From Kutzneria buriramensis (GTDB lineage Bacteria; Actinomycetota; Actinomycetes; Mycobacteriales; Pseudonocardiaceae), in the NCBI RefSeq assembly GCF_003387475.1, contig NZ_QUNO01000011.1, positions 350,554 through 414,553 of the forward strand: DNA of 64,000 bases, read 5' to 3'. The notes beneath the pieces are model-generated. The model was not told the DNA's origin. It worked only from the letters and a program-made list of their open reading frames with translations, and searched no databases. The position numbers were made by a program, and so were the translations under genes. Positions 35,613 through 44,266 of this stretch are shown here, piece by piece. Within the stretch, counting starts at the first letter, position 1, and every line of letters starts with the position of its first letter.

Positions 35613-36346
35613 AAGCTGACGCCGCTGTCCAGCGCAGGCTGCTCGACCTCGCCGAGGTCGACGCCGAGCTGAGCCGGGTGAACCACCGCAGGCGCACGCT
35701 GCCGGAGCTGGCCGAGATCTCTGACACCGAGAAGACCGCGCAGGCCAAGCGGGACGCCCTGGTCGCCGTGGAGACCACGCTCGGCGACCTCGACCGCGAG
35801 GTGCGCCGCCAGGAGACCGAGATCGACCAGGTCCGGGCTCGCGAGGACCGGGACCGCAAGCTGCTCGCGGACGGCAATGTCGGTGCGAAGCAGCTGGCCG
35901 ATCTCGAGCACGAGCTCGCCACGCTCCAGCGCCGGCAGGGCGTGCTCGAGGACGACCTGCTCGAGCTGATGGAGCGCCGCGAAGCCGTCGACGCGGACAC
36001 CAGCCACGCCCGCGTCGAGCTGGAGAAGGCGCAGAACGCGCTGACCGACGCGCAGGCTCGCCGCGACAGTGCGCTCGCCGACCTGGACAGCACCGAGGCC
36101 AAGCGCGTCGCCGACCGCGACCTGATGGTCAAGCAGTTCCCGGCCGACCTGCTCGCCCTCTACGAGCGGGTGCGCGCCCAGCGTGGCGTCGGCGCGGGTC
36201 TGCTGCGGGGTCGCCGCTGCGGCGCGTGCCGGATCGAGCTCGACCGCACGACCATGTCGGCGATCAAGGCCGCGGCCGCGGACGACGTCGTGACCTGCGA
36301 CGAGTGCGGCGCGATCCTGGTCCGCACCGCGGAGTCCGGCCTGTGA
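35609..36346 (+). CDS. Coiled-coil C4 zinc-ribbon protein (Rv2229c-like)
   Basis: A 245-residue protein. Residues ~1-175 form a long antiparallel coiled coil (repeated Leu/Glu/Arg heptads) and the C-terminus holds a zinc ribbon with two CxxC pairs (RRCGACRIEL and VTCDECGAIL). This is the family widely annotated as a C4-type zinc ribbon protein; it probably binds nucleic acid but has no proven function. It sits between NIF3 and the RNase H gene, sharing GTGA overlaps with both. Confidence 0.9.
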   Translation: MKADAAVQRRLLDLAEVDAELSRVNHRRRTLPELAEISDTEKTAQAKRDALVAVETTLGDLDREVRRQETEIDQVRAREDRDRKLLADGNVGAKQLADLEHELATLQRRQGVLEDDLLELMERREAVDADTSHARVELEKAQNALTDAQARRDSALADLDSTEAKRVADRDLMVKQFPADLLALYERVRAQRGVGAGLLRGRRCGACRIELDRTTMSAIKAAAADDVVTCDECGAILVRTAESGL

Positions 36347-37485
36347 AGGTCATCGTCGAGGCCGACGGCGGGTCCAGGGGCAACCCGGGTCCCGCCGGTT
36401 ACGGCGCCGTCGTGTTCGACGCCGACACCGGCGAGGTGCTCGCCGAGCGTAAGGAAGGTGTCGGCGAGACCACCAACAACGTCGCCGAGTACCGCGGCCT
36501 TATCGCCGGCCTCACCGCGGCTCGCGACCTGGGCGCCGACACCGTCGCCGTTCGGATGGACTCCAAGCTGGTCATCGAGCAGATGTCCGGTCGCTGGCAG
36601 GTCAAGCACCCTTCGATGCAGCCGCTCAACGCCGAGGCCAAGCGGCTAGCGGCCGGGTTCGGCGACGTCAGCTTCGAGTGGATCCCGCGCGAGCGGAACA
36701 AGCACGCGGACCGCCTCGCCAACGAGGCGATGGACGCCCAAGCCGGCATCGAGACGCCGGCGAGGGCTGCCTCGGCCGGGGCAGCTCCGGCCGTGCAGGG
36801 CTCAGGCGAGCCCGTCCGAGCTGCGGAGGGCTCGACCAAATTGGCGTCTCCCGGGTGGACCGGTGCGCAGGGCACGCCGACAAGGTTGCTGCTGCTTCGA
36901 CACGGCCAGACGCCGCTGACCGTCGAGCGGCGCTACTCGGGACGCGGCGAGATCGCCCTCAGCGAGCTCGGCGAGCAGCAGGCAGCCGCTGCGGCCGCCC
37001 GGCTCGCCAAGGTGGCGGACGTCGCGGCGGTCGTCGCATCCCCACTGACCAGAACCGTGCAGACCGGCCGCGCGGTCGCCGACGCGCTCGGCCTCGAGTT
37101 GACCACTCACGACGGCCTGATCGAGACCGACTTCGGAGACTGGGAGGGGCTGACCTTCCGCGAGGCCGCCGAGCGCGACCCGGAGCTGCACCGCCGCTGG
37201 CTGTCCGACACCTCGGTCGAGCCGCCGAACGGTGAGAGCTTCGACGCCGTGCACCGCCGGGTGCGGCGCGGCCGTGACGACCTCATCGGCCGCTACAACG
37301 GCGGCACGATCGTCGTCGTCAGCCATGTGACGCCGATCAAGAGCCTGCTGCGGATGGCCCTCGACGCCGGCCCGTCGCTGCTCTATCGGCTGCACCTCGA
37401 CACGGCCTCGCTGTCGATCGTCGAGTTCTACCCCGACGGCAACGCCTCGGTCCGGCTCGTCAACGACACGTCCCACCTCGGCTAG
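36343..37485 (+). CDS. Bifunctional RNase HI / alpha-ribazole phosphatase-like protein
   Basis: A 380-residue fusion. The N-terminal RNase HI domain (~1-130) has the four acidic residues in EADGGSRGNPG, NNVAEYRGL, VRMDSKL and NKHADRLANEA, which cut RNA in RNA:DNA hybrids. An Ala/Gly-rich linker (~131-182) leads to a histidine-phosphatase domain with LLLRHGQTP and a second catalytic His in VVSHVTPIK. The phosphatase half of the mycobacterial orthologue (Rv2228c) has acid/alpha-ribazole phosphatase activity, which fits the cobalamin genes cobD and cobC nearby. It is the last gene of the cobC operon, with a GTGA overlap at its start, and its 3' end overlaps the convergent FMN reductase by 4 bp. 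Confidence 0.93.
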   Translation: MKVIVEADGGSRGNPGPAGYGAVVFDADTGEVLAERKEGVGETTNNVAEYRGLIAGLTAARDLGADTVAVRMDSKLVIEQMSGRWQVKHPSMQPLNAEAKRLAAGFGDVSFEWIPRERNKHADRLANEAMDAQAGIETPARAASAGAAPAVQGSGEPVRAAEGSTKLASPGWTGAQGTPTRLLLLRHGQTPLTVERRYSGRGEIALSELGEQQAAAAAARLAKVADVAAVVASPLTRTVQTGRAVADALGLELTTHDGLIETDFGDWEGLTFREAAERDPELHRRWLSDTSVEPPNGESFDAVHRRVRRGRDDLIGRYNGGTIVVVSHVTPIKSLLRMALDAGPSLLYRLHLDTASLSIVEFYPDGNASVRLVNDTSHLG

Positions 37486-38036
37486 GACGCGGCCGCGAGC
37501 CGACCCCGCGTCGCGGCCAGCGCCTCGTCGAAGCCTTCGAGCGCGCGATCCACGGATGCCCGAGCGTCCGGCTCGATCGCGCCGCCCTCCTCACCGAGCT
37601 GGATCAGCCGGTCCAGCACGAAGCAGCCCGGCACCAGCCGGTCGGCGCCCATCGCCGTCAGCATCGGACGCAACGCGTAGTCGATCGCGACCAGGTGCCC
37701 CTGCGTGCCGCCGGTGGCGAGTGGCAGCACGACCTTGCGAGCCAGCGCGTTGTCCGTGAGCAGATCCAGGAACGCCTTCACCAGGCCGCTGTAGGCGGCC
37801 CGGTAGACCGGGCTCGCCACGATGACGCCGTCGGCCCGACTCACCAGGCTCACGGCGGCCCGGATCGCCGGATGCTCGGTGTTCGACACCAGCAGGGCCG
37901 ACGTCGGCAGGTCGCGCACGTGCAGCGTCTGCACCTCATGCCCACGCGACGTCAGCCAGGTGTCGGTGTGCCCGAGCAGCACGCCGGTACGGGAATCCGG
38001 CGACGGGCTGCCGGAGAGCAAGAGCACTGTCGACAT
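37482..38036 (-). CDS. NADPH-dependent FMN reductase (SsuE-like)
   Basis: A 184-residue flavodoxin-fold reductase. The FMN phosphate loop is SGSPSPDSRTG, the flavin-side motif ASPVYRAAYSGLVKAFLDLL, and LPLATGGTQGH the second binding loop, matching the SsuE family. It would supply reduced FMN to a flavin-dependent sulfonate or sulfone monooxygenase. The natural partner is the sfnG-like gene directly upstream, which is broken. ATG at 38036; the reading frame is open upstream through the pseudogene, so a false 504-residue fusion could be called. Confidence 0.88.
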   Translation of the reverse strand: MSTVLLLSGSPSPDSRTGVLLGHTDTWLTSRGHEVQTLHVRDLPTSALLVSNTEHPAIRAAVSLVSRADGVIVASPVYRAAYSGLVKAFLDLLTDNALARKVVLPLATGGTQGHLVAIDYALRPMLTAMGADRLVPGCFVLDRLIQLGEEGGAIEPDARASVDRALEGFDEALAATRGRLAAAS

Positions 38037-38113
38037 GGCGACCTCCAGGGTCGCCTCGGTGCAGCGGCCGCCGCCGCTGCACCGAGGCAGGGGAGTGGAA
38101 CTTGGGACTGCGG

Positions 38114-38945
38114 TTAGCGCGCGTGCGGCAGCTCGGGCGTCGCCGCCGATCTGTCGAGGTCCGCTTCCAGTTCGTGGACGATCGGCAGCACCTTGCTGCC
38201 GAAGTACTCGACCTGCTCCAGGTAGTGCAGGACGCAGGTCAACACCGTGACGCCGGTACTCCGCGATCCGCGTCGCAACCTGGTCCGGCGTGCCGATCGG
38301 CCGGGTGCGGAAGCCCTTGCCGCACCGGACCAGGTCCTCGAACGAAGCGTCCTGCCACATGCCGGTCGGGTTCCCCGGCGCCCGGCCCGGCCGTTTCACC
38401 GCGGCACTGAATCCTTCAACTGCCCCGACGTCGGCCTTGGCCACGATTTCCTTGGGCACTTCGTTCGCCTCGGCCCCGGTCACCCGCTCGATGAGGAAGT
38501 CCTTCAAACCGAATCGAATGCATCGATCGTGCTGTGCTGCCGCCGCGTTGACCTCGGCGATCTGCTCCGCGACGCCATCGAAGTCTGTGGCGTTGCCAAA
38601 ATGCCAGTCCGAGACCCGGCCGGCCATCGCGCGTGTCGCCGCGGAGTTGCCGCCCTGGAAGATCTCCGGATGTGGCCGGCCGGTGGTCGCCAGCGGTTTC
38701 GGCGTCAGATCGAAGTCCTGCAACTCGTCGTGCTTCACCCACGGCTCGCCCCGCTTGGTGAACTTGTCCCTGAGCCAGCCGCTCACCACGTTCACCGCGG
38801 CGCGCTCGCCCGACAGACCGTAGCCGGCGATGTAGCTGACCTGGCTCAACGCGTGCTCAGACCCGTTGTCCTCTGCCGGTTCCCCGAGTTGCCAGTTGTC
38901 GTCGTATGCGAATCCGACGGGCTCGTATCCGACGTGATCGGACAA
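38114..38945 (-). pseudogene. sfnG: Decayed FMNH2-dependent sulfone monooxygenase (SfnG-like)
   Basis: Translation gives clear pieces of a luciferase-like SfnG protein (AENNGFEYALSQ-like EDNGSEHALSQ, AAVNVVSGWL, PHPEIFQGGNSAATRAMAGR, SFEDLVRCGKGF). The expected N-terminus is missing. About 45 residues are lost between IAGYG and LSGERAAVN, and about 30 between KHDEL and DFDLTPKPL, both without loss of frame. Near 38235-38243 the frame breaks: the C-terminus TCVLHYLEQVEYFGSKVLP continues in another frame to a TAA at 38114. The product cannot form the TIM barrel. Deletion sizes are judged from memory of the family, not from an alignment. Confidence 0.85.
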
Positions 38946-39146
38946 GGCTTCTCCAGAAATTTGTGTCGTACACAGAAGAAACCCGCTCGGGGTCACGGGA
39001 AATGAGGCAGACCGTCAGGAACGACAGCCACTCGCCGCGACGCGGACCAAATCCACGTGACGACGGCGAGTCAGTCGGAAAACCGCGACCATGCAGCGAG
39101 TAGAGCACGGCCCCCAAAGCCGGTCAACGAACCACTGAACCCATTC

Positions 39147-39175
39147 CAGACACTGGGACGACCCCGTACTAGGCT
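39147..39175 (+). promoter_or_regulatory. Candidate rnpB promoter
   Basis: A -10 box TAGGCT (39170-39175) lies 17 bp after CAGACA (39147-39152, partial match to TTGACA). It puts the transcript start close to 39182, the base of helix P1. Confidence 0.5.
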
Positions 39176-39181
39176 GTCCAC

Positions 39182-39584
39182 GCGGACGAGTCGGCGGGGC
39201 GACCGCGTCGGCGGGCGCCAGCCCGCCGCCGAGGAAAGTCCGGACTCCACAGGGCAGGGTGGTTGTTAACGGCAACCCGGGGCGACCCGCGGGACAGTGC
39301 CACAGAGAACAGACCGCCCGGCTGCTCCTCGAGCGGCCGGGTAAGGGTGAAACGGTGGTGTAAGAGACCACCAGCACCCCGGGTGACCGGGGTGGCTAGG
39401 TAAACCCCACCCGGAGCAAGGCCAAAAGGGCGCCGCGCGCGGTGCCTGCGCAGGCGATCGAGGGCTGCCCGCCCGAGCCTGCGGGTAGGCCGCTGGAGCC
39501 TGCCGGCAACGGCAGGCCGAGATGGATGGTCGCTGCCCGGCGCAAGCCGGGTACAGGATCCGGCTTACAAGCCGACTCGTTCGC
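39182..39584 (+). ncRNA. rnpB: RNase P RNA (type A)
   Basis: The catalytic RNA of RNase P, which trims tRNA 5' leaders. Helix P1 is formed by GACGAGTCGGC (39185-39195) and GCCGACTCGT (39571-39580). The universal core GAGGAAAGTCCGGACTCCAC starts at 39232, ACAGAGAACAGACCGCC follows near 39302, then GGGTGAAACGGTGGTGTAAG and, near the 3' end, GGATGGTCGC and GTACAGGATCCGGCTTAC. Length (~400 nt) fits actinobacterial type A RNAs. Ends are set from the P1 pairing and are good to a few bases. Confidence 0.97.
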
Positions 39585-39780
39585 GCCGCGTTCCGCGGCG
39601 GGCTCGGCCCCCGAAGAGGCCGACGCTGCATCTTTGCCGCGCGTTCCGCGCGGGGCTCGGCCCCTTCGGGGGCCGATGCCTCGCCCTTGCTGCATTTCGA
39701 CCATCGCGTCGGTTTGGGTGGCGGGTGCGTCTCGTGGCGGCAGTCGAAATGCAGCAATCGGGCGAAGCGTCGGCGGGGCC
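39585..39780. repeat. Palindromic element downstream of rnpB
   Basis: Two direct copies of GCGTTCCGCG(GC)GGGCTCGGCCCC lie at 39588 and 39641. A long inverted repeat follows: 39681-39701 (TCGCCCTTGCTGCATTTCGAC) pairs with 39743-39765, with one 2-nt bulge and a 41-nt loop, and pairing continues outward with few mismatches to about 39672 and 39774. It may end rnpB transcription or be a small repetitive element. I do not recognise the family. Confidence 0.7.
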
Positions 39781-39921
39781 TCGCGCTCGGGGTGCGTTGC
39801 CGACGAAGTAGAGGTGGCGGTGCGGTGACTTCGGGCCGCTGCCGGACCCCGTTGGAGTGTGGAACCGGTTCCGGGTTTGCGTGCGCAACCTACTTTTGAG
39901 TAGGGCGACTTACCGGTGTGG

Positions 39922-40242
39922 TCAGGTGTCGGAGCGATCCCGGGGGCGGCCCGCCGGGAGGCGGAAGACGGGGTCGAAGGGGTGGCCGGAGTTGAAGCGC
40001 TCCTCCAGTTCGGCGACACGCTCCGCGACGGCGGGGTTGATGATGTCGGCGAGACTGCGCACACCGGCCTCCGGGGCGTGCGCAGCCAGGTGTGCGGCGG
40101 CGGCCCTCGCGCGGTCGAGGACCTCCTGGTCGAAGTTCACGGTGCGCTGGACCCGGCGGCCGACCGCACGCCCACGGCCGGTAGCCTGTGCGGCGTCAAG
40201 CGGGGCGTCCTCGCCGCGGTCTAGCTCGGGTTGCTGGGCCAT
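39922..40242 (-). CDS. Putative ribbon-helix-helix DNA-binding protein
   Basis: A 106-residue protein. A charged N-terminal tail precedes a short strand and two helices (VQRTVNFDQEVLDRARAAAA, then SLADIINPAVAERVAELEE) that fit a CopG/ParG-like ribbon-helix-helix. The C-terminus is basic (RLPAGRPRDR). Proteins of this size repress their own operon or bind centromere-like sites on plasmids. It is divergent from the secretion-like cluster, and repeated 13-mers lie in the gap, so it may control that cluster. Assignment is by pattern only. Confidence 0.6.
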   Translation of the reverse strand: MAQQPELDRGEDAPLDAAQATGRGRAVGRRVQRTVNFDQEVLDRARAAAAHLAAHAPEAGVRSLADIINPAVAERVAELEERFNSGHPFDPVFRLPAGRPRDRSDT

Positions 40243-40388
40243 GCGAACATCCCTGCTCGAGGAGGGGTGAGCCGTCCGTCACCGAAGTCCAGCAGCGCGC
40301 GGGCCGCGGCGCGTGGTCCGTCATCCGAACAGGTCAGGTCCGTCACGGTGTTACCGTTGTCCTCGCACACTGTGTGATGACTCTTGTC

Positions 40389-40422
40389 GCAAGCGGGTGA
40401 ACTGTTCCGGCAAGCGGGAGAA
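40389..40422. repeat. Pair of 13-bp direct repeats, candidate operator
   Basis: GCAAGCGGGTGAA (40389-40401) and GCAAGCGGGAGAA (40410-40422) differ at one base and are 21 bp apart, two helical turns. They lie between the divergent RHH gene and the secretion-like cluster. The rest of 40243-40629 holds no gene I can support; TAATAC at 40486 is a possible -10 box. Confidence 0.6.
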
Positions 40423-40629
40423 TTCCGTGTCACGTGTTCTCCATCCGGCCCTCGCCACCGATGATGGGTGGAGCCAGATTAGACGTAATACGCGGTCGAG
40501 GGGAACGTTTTGGATCAACCCAGGGCGCTGACGACCCCTACACCCGGCGACGCCACTCGTGCTGTACTCGCCAGCGCCGACCGGGGGCGCCCCCCGGCAA
40601 GTAACACTCCACGCACTCCGGAGTAGGAC

Positions 40630-40896
40630 ATGACCGCCAGCAGCCTCATCACCGTCGTGGCCGACACCCCCCTCAAGACCACCAACGTCCAGACCTGGAT
40701 CACCGGGAACCTGGTGCCGTTGCTGCTGCTCGCCGTCGCGCTGCTGCTGCTCTGGCTCGGCGGCGGCAAGGGTGACAACGCCGGCGTCATGCGCCGCATC
40801 GGTGGCGTCATCGTGGCCCTCGCCATCATCGGCATCGCGATCACGGGCGCGGGTGTCGACATCGGCAAGTGGCTCGCCGGCCTGTTCACCGGGTGA
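40630..40896 (+). CDS. Small two-helix membrane protein, pilin-like (VirB2/TrbC-like)
   Basis: An 88-residue protein with two hydrophobic helices (NLVPLLLLAVALLLLWLG and IGGVIVALAIIGIAITGAG) joined by a short basic loop. Size, topology and place at the head of a secretion-like cluster resemble VirB2/TrbC pilins and the DUF6112-type proteins of actinobacterial conjugative elements. The similarity is structural; I see no diagnostic motif. First gene of the cluster, stop 6 bp before the next start. Confidence 0.7.
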   Translation: MTASSLITVVADTPLKTTNVQTWITGNLVPLLLLAVALLLLWLGGGKGDNAGVMRRIGGVIVALAIIGIAITGAGVDIGKWLAGLFTG

Positions 40897-40902
40897 TCGG
40901 GC

Positions 40903-41394
40903 GTGCGGATCCGCACCGACGACGAGGTCTACCGGGTCGACGCTGTCTGGCTCGGCCCACCGAAGGCGACGTTCCCGTGGCGTGCCCGGTACGTGTCCTG
41001 GGGCATCGGCCTCGTCGTGTTCTTCCTCACGCTCACCGTCGAACGGCGGATCGGGATCGGCTTCGGTTTCTTCAGCGTCGCGTGGGCGCTGGTGATCACC
41101 GTCGTCGTCACCCGGCTGGTCGGCTCGCGGATCAGCCACGAACGCCCGCTCGGCGCCGTGGTGACCATGTGGCTGCGTGAACTGAACGCGCCCAGACAGA
41201 CCAACACCGGCAACGGCGGCGCGGTCACCGCCGCCCGGATCAGGGTCAGCGGCCAGCGGCCGCTGCCCAAGCAAGGCCGGCGGCAGCTGCCGCCGGCGCC
41301 GAACTCACCCGGCCGGCACACCCAGCAACCACGCCGGCAGGCAGCAAGTCGTACCAGGGAGGTTCGCGGTGTTCGGACGCCGGCGAGACCGTGA
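40903..41394 (+). CDS. PrgI/VirB3-like membrane protein
   Basis: A 163-residue protein with a short cytoplasmic N-terminus, two adjacent helices (YVSWGIGLVVFFLTLTV and FGFFSVAWALVITVVVTRLVG) and a basic Pro/Gln-rich tail. VirB3/PrgI proteins have this two-helix hairpin and anchor the VirB4 ATPase, whose gene follows immediately and overlaps this one by 26 bp. GTG at 40903. Family membership is inferred from topology and gene order. Confidence 0.7.
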   Translation: MRIRTDDEVYRVDAVWLGPPKATFPWRARYVSWGIGLVVFFLTLTVERRIGIGFGFFSVAWALVITVVVTRLVGSRISHERPLGAVVTMWLRELNAPRQTNTGNGGAVTAARIRVSGQRPLPKQGRRQLPPAPNSPGRHTQQPRRQAASRTREVRGVRTPARP

Positions 41395-44266
41395 CAGCCG
41401 CTCGGTGCGGCACGTGGCGCAACATGCGGCAGCCGAGCTACCGGTCGACAGGCGGGCGTACAGCACACGAGGACGGCGGCTTCCCGGCGAGCAATCCATT
41501 CCGAGCTACACACCGAGCATCGCGGTCCGCAGCATCGACGGCCACCTCGTGCGCACCGGCCAGGACGTCTACGCCTGGTACCGGCTCGCGCCGCAGCGCT
41601 GGTCGTTCCGGTCCGACTCGCAGCGCCAGGACCTGATCGCCGCCATCGCCGGCCAGTACGCCGAGCTCCAGGGCCGCTGGATGCACCTACGCGTGACCAC
41701 CCGGCCGTACCCGATCCGGATGTGGGCCGAGGCGCACGTGCACAACGCCGTGAGCCGCCTGCCCGACACCCCCGGCGGGCTCTCCTTCGACGACTACATG
41801 ATCGGCGAGCAGCAGCAGCTGATGGGCCGGTCCATGGCCGAGAAGGAGGTCTACCTGGGCGTTCAGGTGCAGACCCGCAACGTCGTCGACCGGGCAGTCG
41901 AGCGCGCCGCACCCGTGCTGCGCCGCGTCTTCCCGGAGGCCGTCGACGCCGAGCTGGTCGCCCTGGACAGCGAGGTCGAATACCTCGACCAGGTCATCGG
42001 CTCCGCCGGGCTGGAGGGCCGCCCGGTCAGCGCGAACGAGATGTCCTGGCTGATGCACCGGTCGTGCTCGCTGGGCCTGCCCGCGCCGCGCAACATGCCG
42101 GCCGTGCCCAACGACACCTGGGAGCCGGAGGACCTGGCCAGCTTCACCGACGCGGCCGACTTCTACCAGGAGCCGTACTCGCCGACCGTCACCGTGCGTG
42201 GCCGAACCGGGTCCAACGCCGGCGTCGGGCGGCACGTCTGTGTGCTCACCGTCGGGCCCATGCACGGTCTGCAGATCCCCGAGATCGACGACCCGTGGGT
42301 GCAACGGGCCGACCGTCTCCCCGCGTCCGTCGAGTGGTCGGCGCGCATCTACGTCCGCCGGCCCGAGGAGGTCGGCGGCGAGTTGCAGCGTCAGATGAAC
42401 AAGGTCCGGTCGCAGGTCCGGCACTACACCGACGAGCACGACCTGGAGCCGCCGCAGTCGCTAGTGCGGCAGGCCGGGCGGGTGCTCGAGATCGACGACG
42501 AGATGACCTCCGGCTTCACCGCGCTGGGCACCCGGGTGCGGTCGTGGTGGCGGCTGGCCGTCTCGGGCTCCAGCCAGCGCGACGCCCTCCGGCTCGCGCA
42601 GAACCTGCTCGAGCTGTACAAGCCGAAGGTCGCCATCGAACACCCCGAGGCCCAGTACGCGATGGCCCGGGAGTTCATCCCCGGTGAGCCGCTCGCCTCC
42701 GCCGCGTACCTGCGGCGTGGCTCCGTGGTGTGGGCGGCCTCTGCCGTGCCGACCGCGACCGCCGAGGTCGGCGACCGGCGCGGCATCCTGCTCGGCGAGA
42801 CCTGCACCACGACTCGGCGCCCGGTGGCGTGGGACCCGTGGATGGCGCAGGAGGTCCGCGACGGATCCGGCCTGACCGCGATGGTCGCCGGCCTCGGTGG
42901 CGGCAAGTCGTTCCTCGGTGGCGGCATCGTCTACAAGACGCTGCGCTCCGGGGCGTACTGGACGGTGCTCGACCCGTCCGGGCCGCTGGCGGCGCTGTGT
43001 GAGCTGCCCGAGCTGAAGCCGTACGCACGTCCGATCAACCTGCTCAACGCGCAGCCCGGCATCCTCAACCCGTACCGGGTGGTCGCCGAGCCGCTGCTCG
43101 AGCACTTCCTGGACGAGGAAGACCCCGAGCGCGCCTGGCGTCGGGAGAAGGCGCTCGCCGCGGCCACGCGACGTCGTCTCGTGCTGGACGTGCTGTCCGG
43201 GCTCCTGCCGTACGAGATCGCCCGGCTGCCCCAGACGCGGATCGTGCTACTGCGGGCCGTGCGGATGGTCGGAGGGCGCCCCGACGCGCACCCCGGCCTC
43301 GTGTTCGACGCGCTGCGGCGAGATGCCAGCGAGCATCACGAGCACGCGGTCGTTGTCGCCGACTTCCTCGACGAGATGCGTGAGCGCATGTCGCTGCTCA
43401 TCCCCGAGGCCGGTGCCGACCCGTACTCCGAGGTCCGCGACGACCGGTTCACCGTGCTCACCATGGCCGGGTTGACCCTGCCCAAGGACGGCGTCGGCCG
43501 CGAGCACTGGACCGACGCCGAGGCCCTGGGCGTCGAGATGCTCAACCTCGCCGCGTGGCTCACCCAGCGGTCCGTGTACGAGCGGCCCAAGGACCTGCGC
43601 AAGGGCGTCTGGATCGACGAGGCGTTCTTCCTGTCCGAGGTGCCGACCGGGCGCGTGCTGATGAACCGGTTCGCCCGTGACTCCCGGAAGTGGAATGTCC
43701 GGGTCATGCTGTCCAGCCAGATCCCGGCCGACTTCCTCAAGATCCAGGGCTTCGTCGCGCTGCTCGACTCCGTCTTCGTCGGCCGGCTCGACGACGACGA
43801 GGCCCAGGCCGACGCGCTGCGCCTGCTCAAGGTGCCCGTCGGCGCCGGCTACGAGCAGGTCATCGCCAGCCTCGGGCGGCGGCCCGGCGCGCATCGAACC
43901 GGCACCGAACGCGACACCGCCCCCCGGCAGTTCATCTTCGGCGACGGCGCCGGCGGCGTGGAGCGGATCCGGATCGACTTCTCCGGGCCGCACCTCGACC
44001 GGCTCCGTGTCGCCATGGACACCACCCCTGACGCCCAGCGCGAGACCTCCCGCACCCCTGCCGAACTGCCTGCAGTTCCCTCGCCCGAGGGGTTGGAGAG
44101 CGGCATGCCGCCCGAGGCCATCGACAACGGCTACGACTCGTACGACGACGACCTCGCCGCCGAGCTCGAGGTCGGGCTCATCGACGAGGCCGACGTGCCT
44201 CAGGACCGGTCCGGCCGGGAGGCCCTCGTCAAGGTGCCGCCGCACCAGAGGAGCCAGCAGGAATGA
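41369..44266 (+). CDS. VirB4/TraC-like secretion ATPase
   Basis: A 965-residue ATPase. The N-terminal ~480 residues match the actinobacterial conjugation-type proteins that precede an ATPase domain (AWYRLAPQRWSFRSDSQRQ, then LMHRSCSLGLPAPRNMP). The C-terminal motor has Walker A GLGGGKS near residue 508 and Walker B GVWIDEAFFL near 747, then LSSQIPADFL, as in VirB4. VirB4 proteins power assembly of type IV secretion channels at the cytoplasmic membrane. GTG 41369 has GAGG 7 nt before it. It overlaps the next gene by ATGA. An acidic C-terminal extension (~residues 910-965) is unusual. Confidence 0.88.
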   Translation: MFGRRRDRDSRSVRHVAQHAAAELPVDRRAYSTRGRRLPGEQSIPSYTPSIAVRSIDGHLVRTGQDVYAWYRLAPQRWSFRSDSQRQDLIAAIAGQYAELQGRWMHLRVTTRPYPIRMWAEAHVHNAVSRLPDTPGGLSFDDYMIGEQQQLMGRSMAEKEVYLGVQVQTRNVVDRAVERAAPVLRRVFPEAVDAELVALDSEVEYLDQVIGSAGLEGRPVSANEMSWLMHRSCSLGLPAPRNMPAVPNDTWEPEDLASFTDAADFYQEPYSPTVTVRGRTGSNAGVGRHVCVLTVGPMHGLQIPEIDDPWVQRADRLPASVEWSARIYVRRPEEVGGELQRQMNKVRSQVRHYTDEHDLEPPQSLVRQAGRVLEIDDEMTSGFTALGTRVRSWWRLAVSGSSQRDALRLAQNLLELYKPKVAIEHPEAQYAMAREFIPGEPLASAAYLRRGSVVWAASAVPTATAEVGDRRGILLGETCTTTRRPVAWDPWMAQEVRDGSGLTAMVAGLGGGKSFLGGGIVYKTLRSGAYWTVLDPSGPLAALCELPELKPYARPINLLNAQPGILNPYRVVAEPLLEHFLDEEDPERAWRREKALAAATRRRLVLDVLSGLLPYEIARLPQTRIVLLRAVRMVGGRPDAHPGLVFDALRRDASEHHEHAVVVADFLDEMRERMSLLIPEAGADPYSEVRDDRFTVLTMAGLTLPKDGVGREHWTDAEALGVEMLNLAAWLTQRSVYERPKDLRKGVWIDEAFFLSEVPTGRVLMNRFARDSRKWNVRVMLSSQIPADFLKIQGFVALLDSVFVGRLDDDEAQADALRLLKVPVGAGYEQVIASLGRRPGAHRTGTERDTAPRQFIFGDGAGGVERIRIDFSGPHLDRLRVAMDTTPDAQRETSRTPAELPAVPSPEGLESGMPPEAIDNGYDSYDDDLAAELEVGLIDEADVPQDRSGREALVKVPPHQRSQQE

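Noticed and set aside
39266..40064. Open frames on both strands across rnpB and its 3' palindrome
   Set aside because: They overlap a structured RNA gene and repeats; the translations are repetitive and without domains.
40243..40629. Origin of transfer for the secretion-like cluster
   Set aside because: No relaxase gene and no inverted repeat with a nic-like site is visible; only the 13-bp direct repeats stand out.
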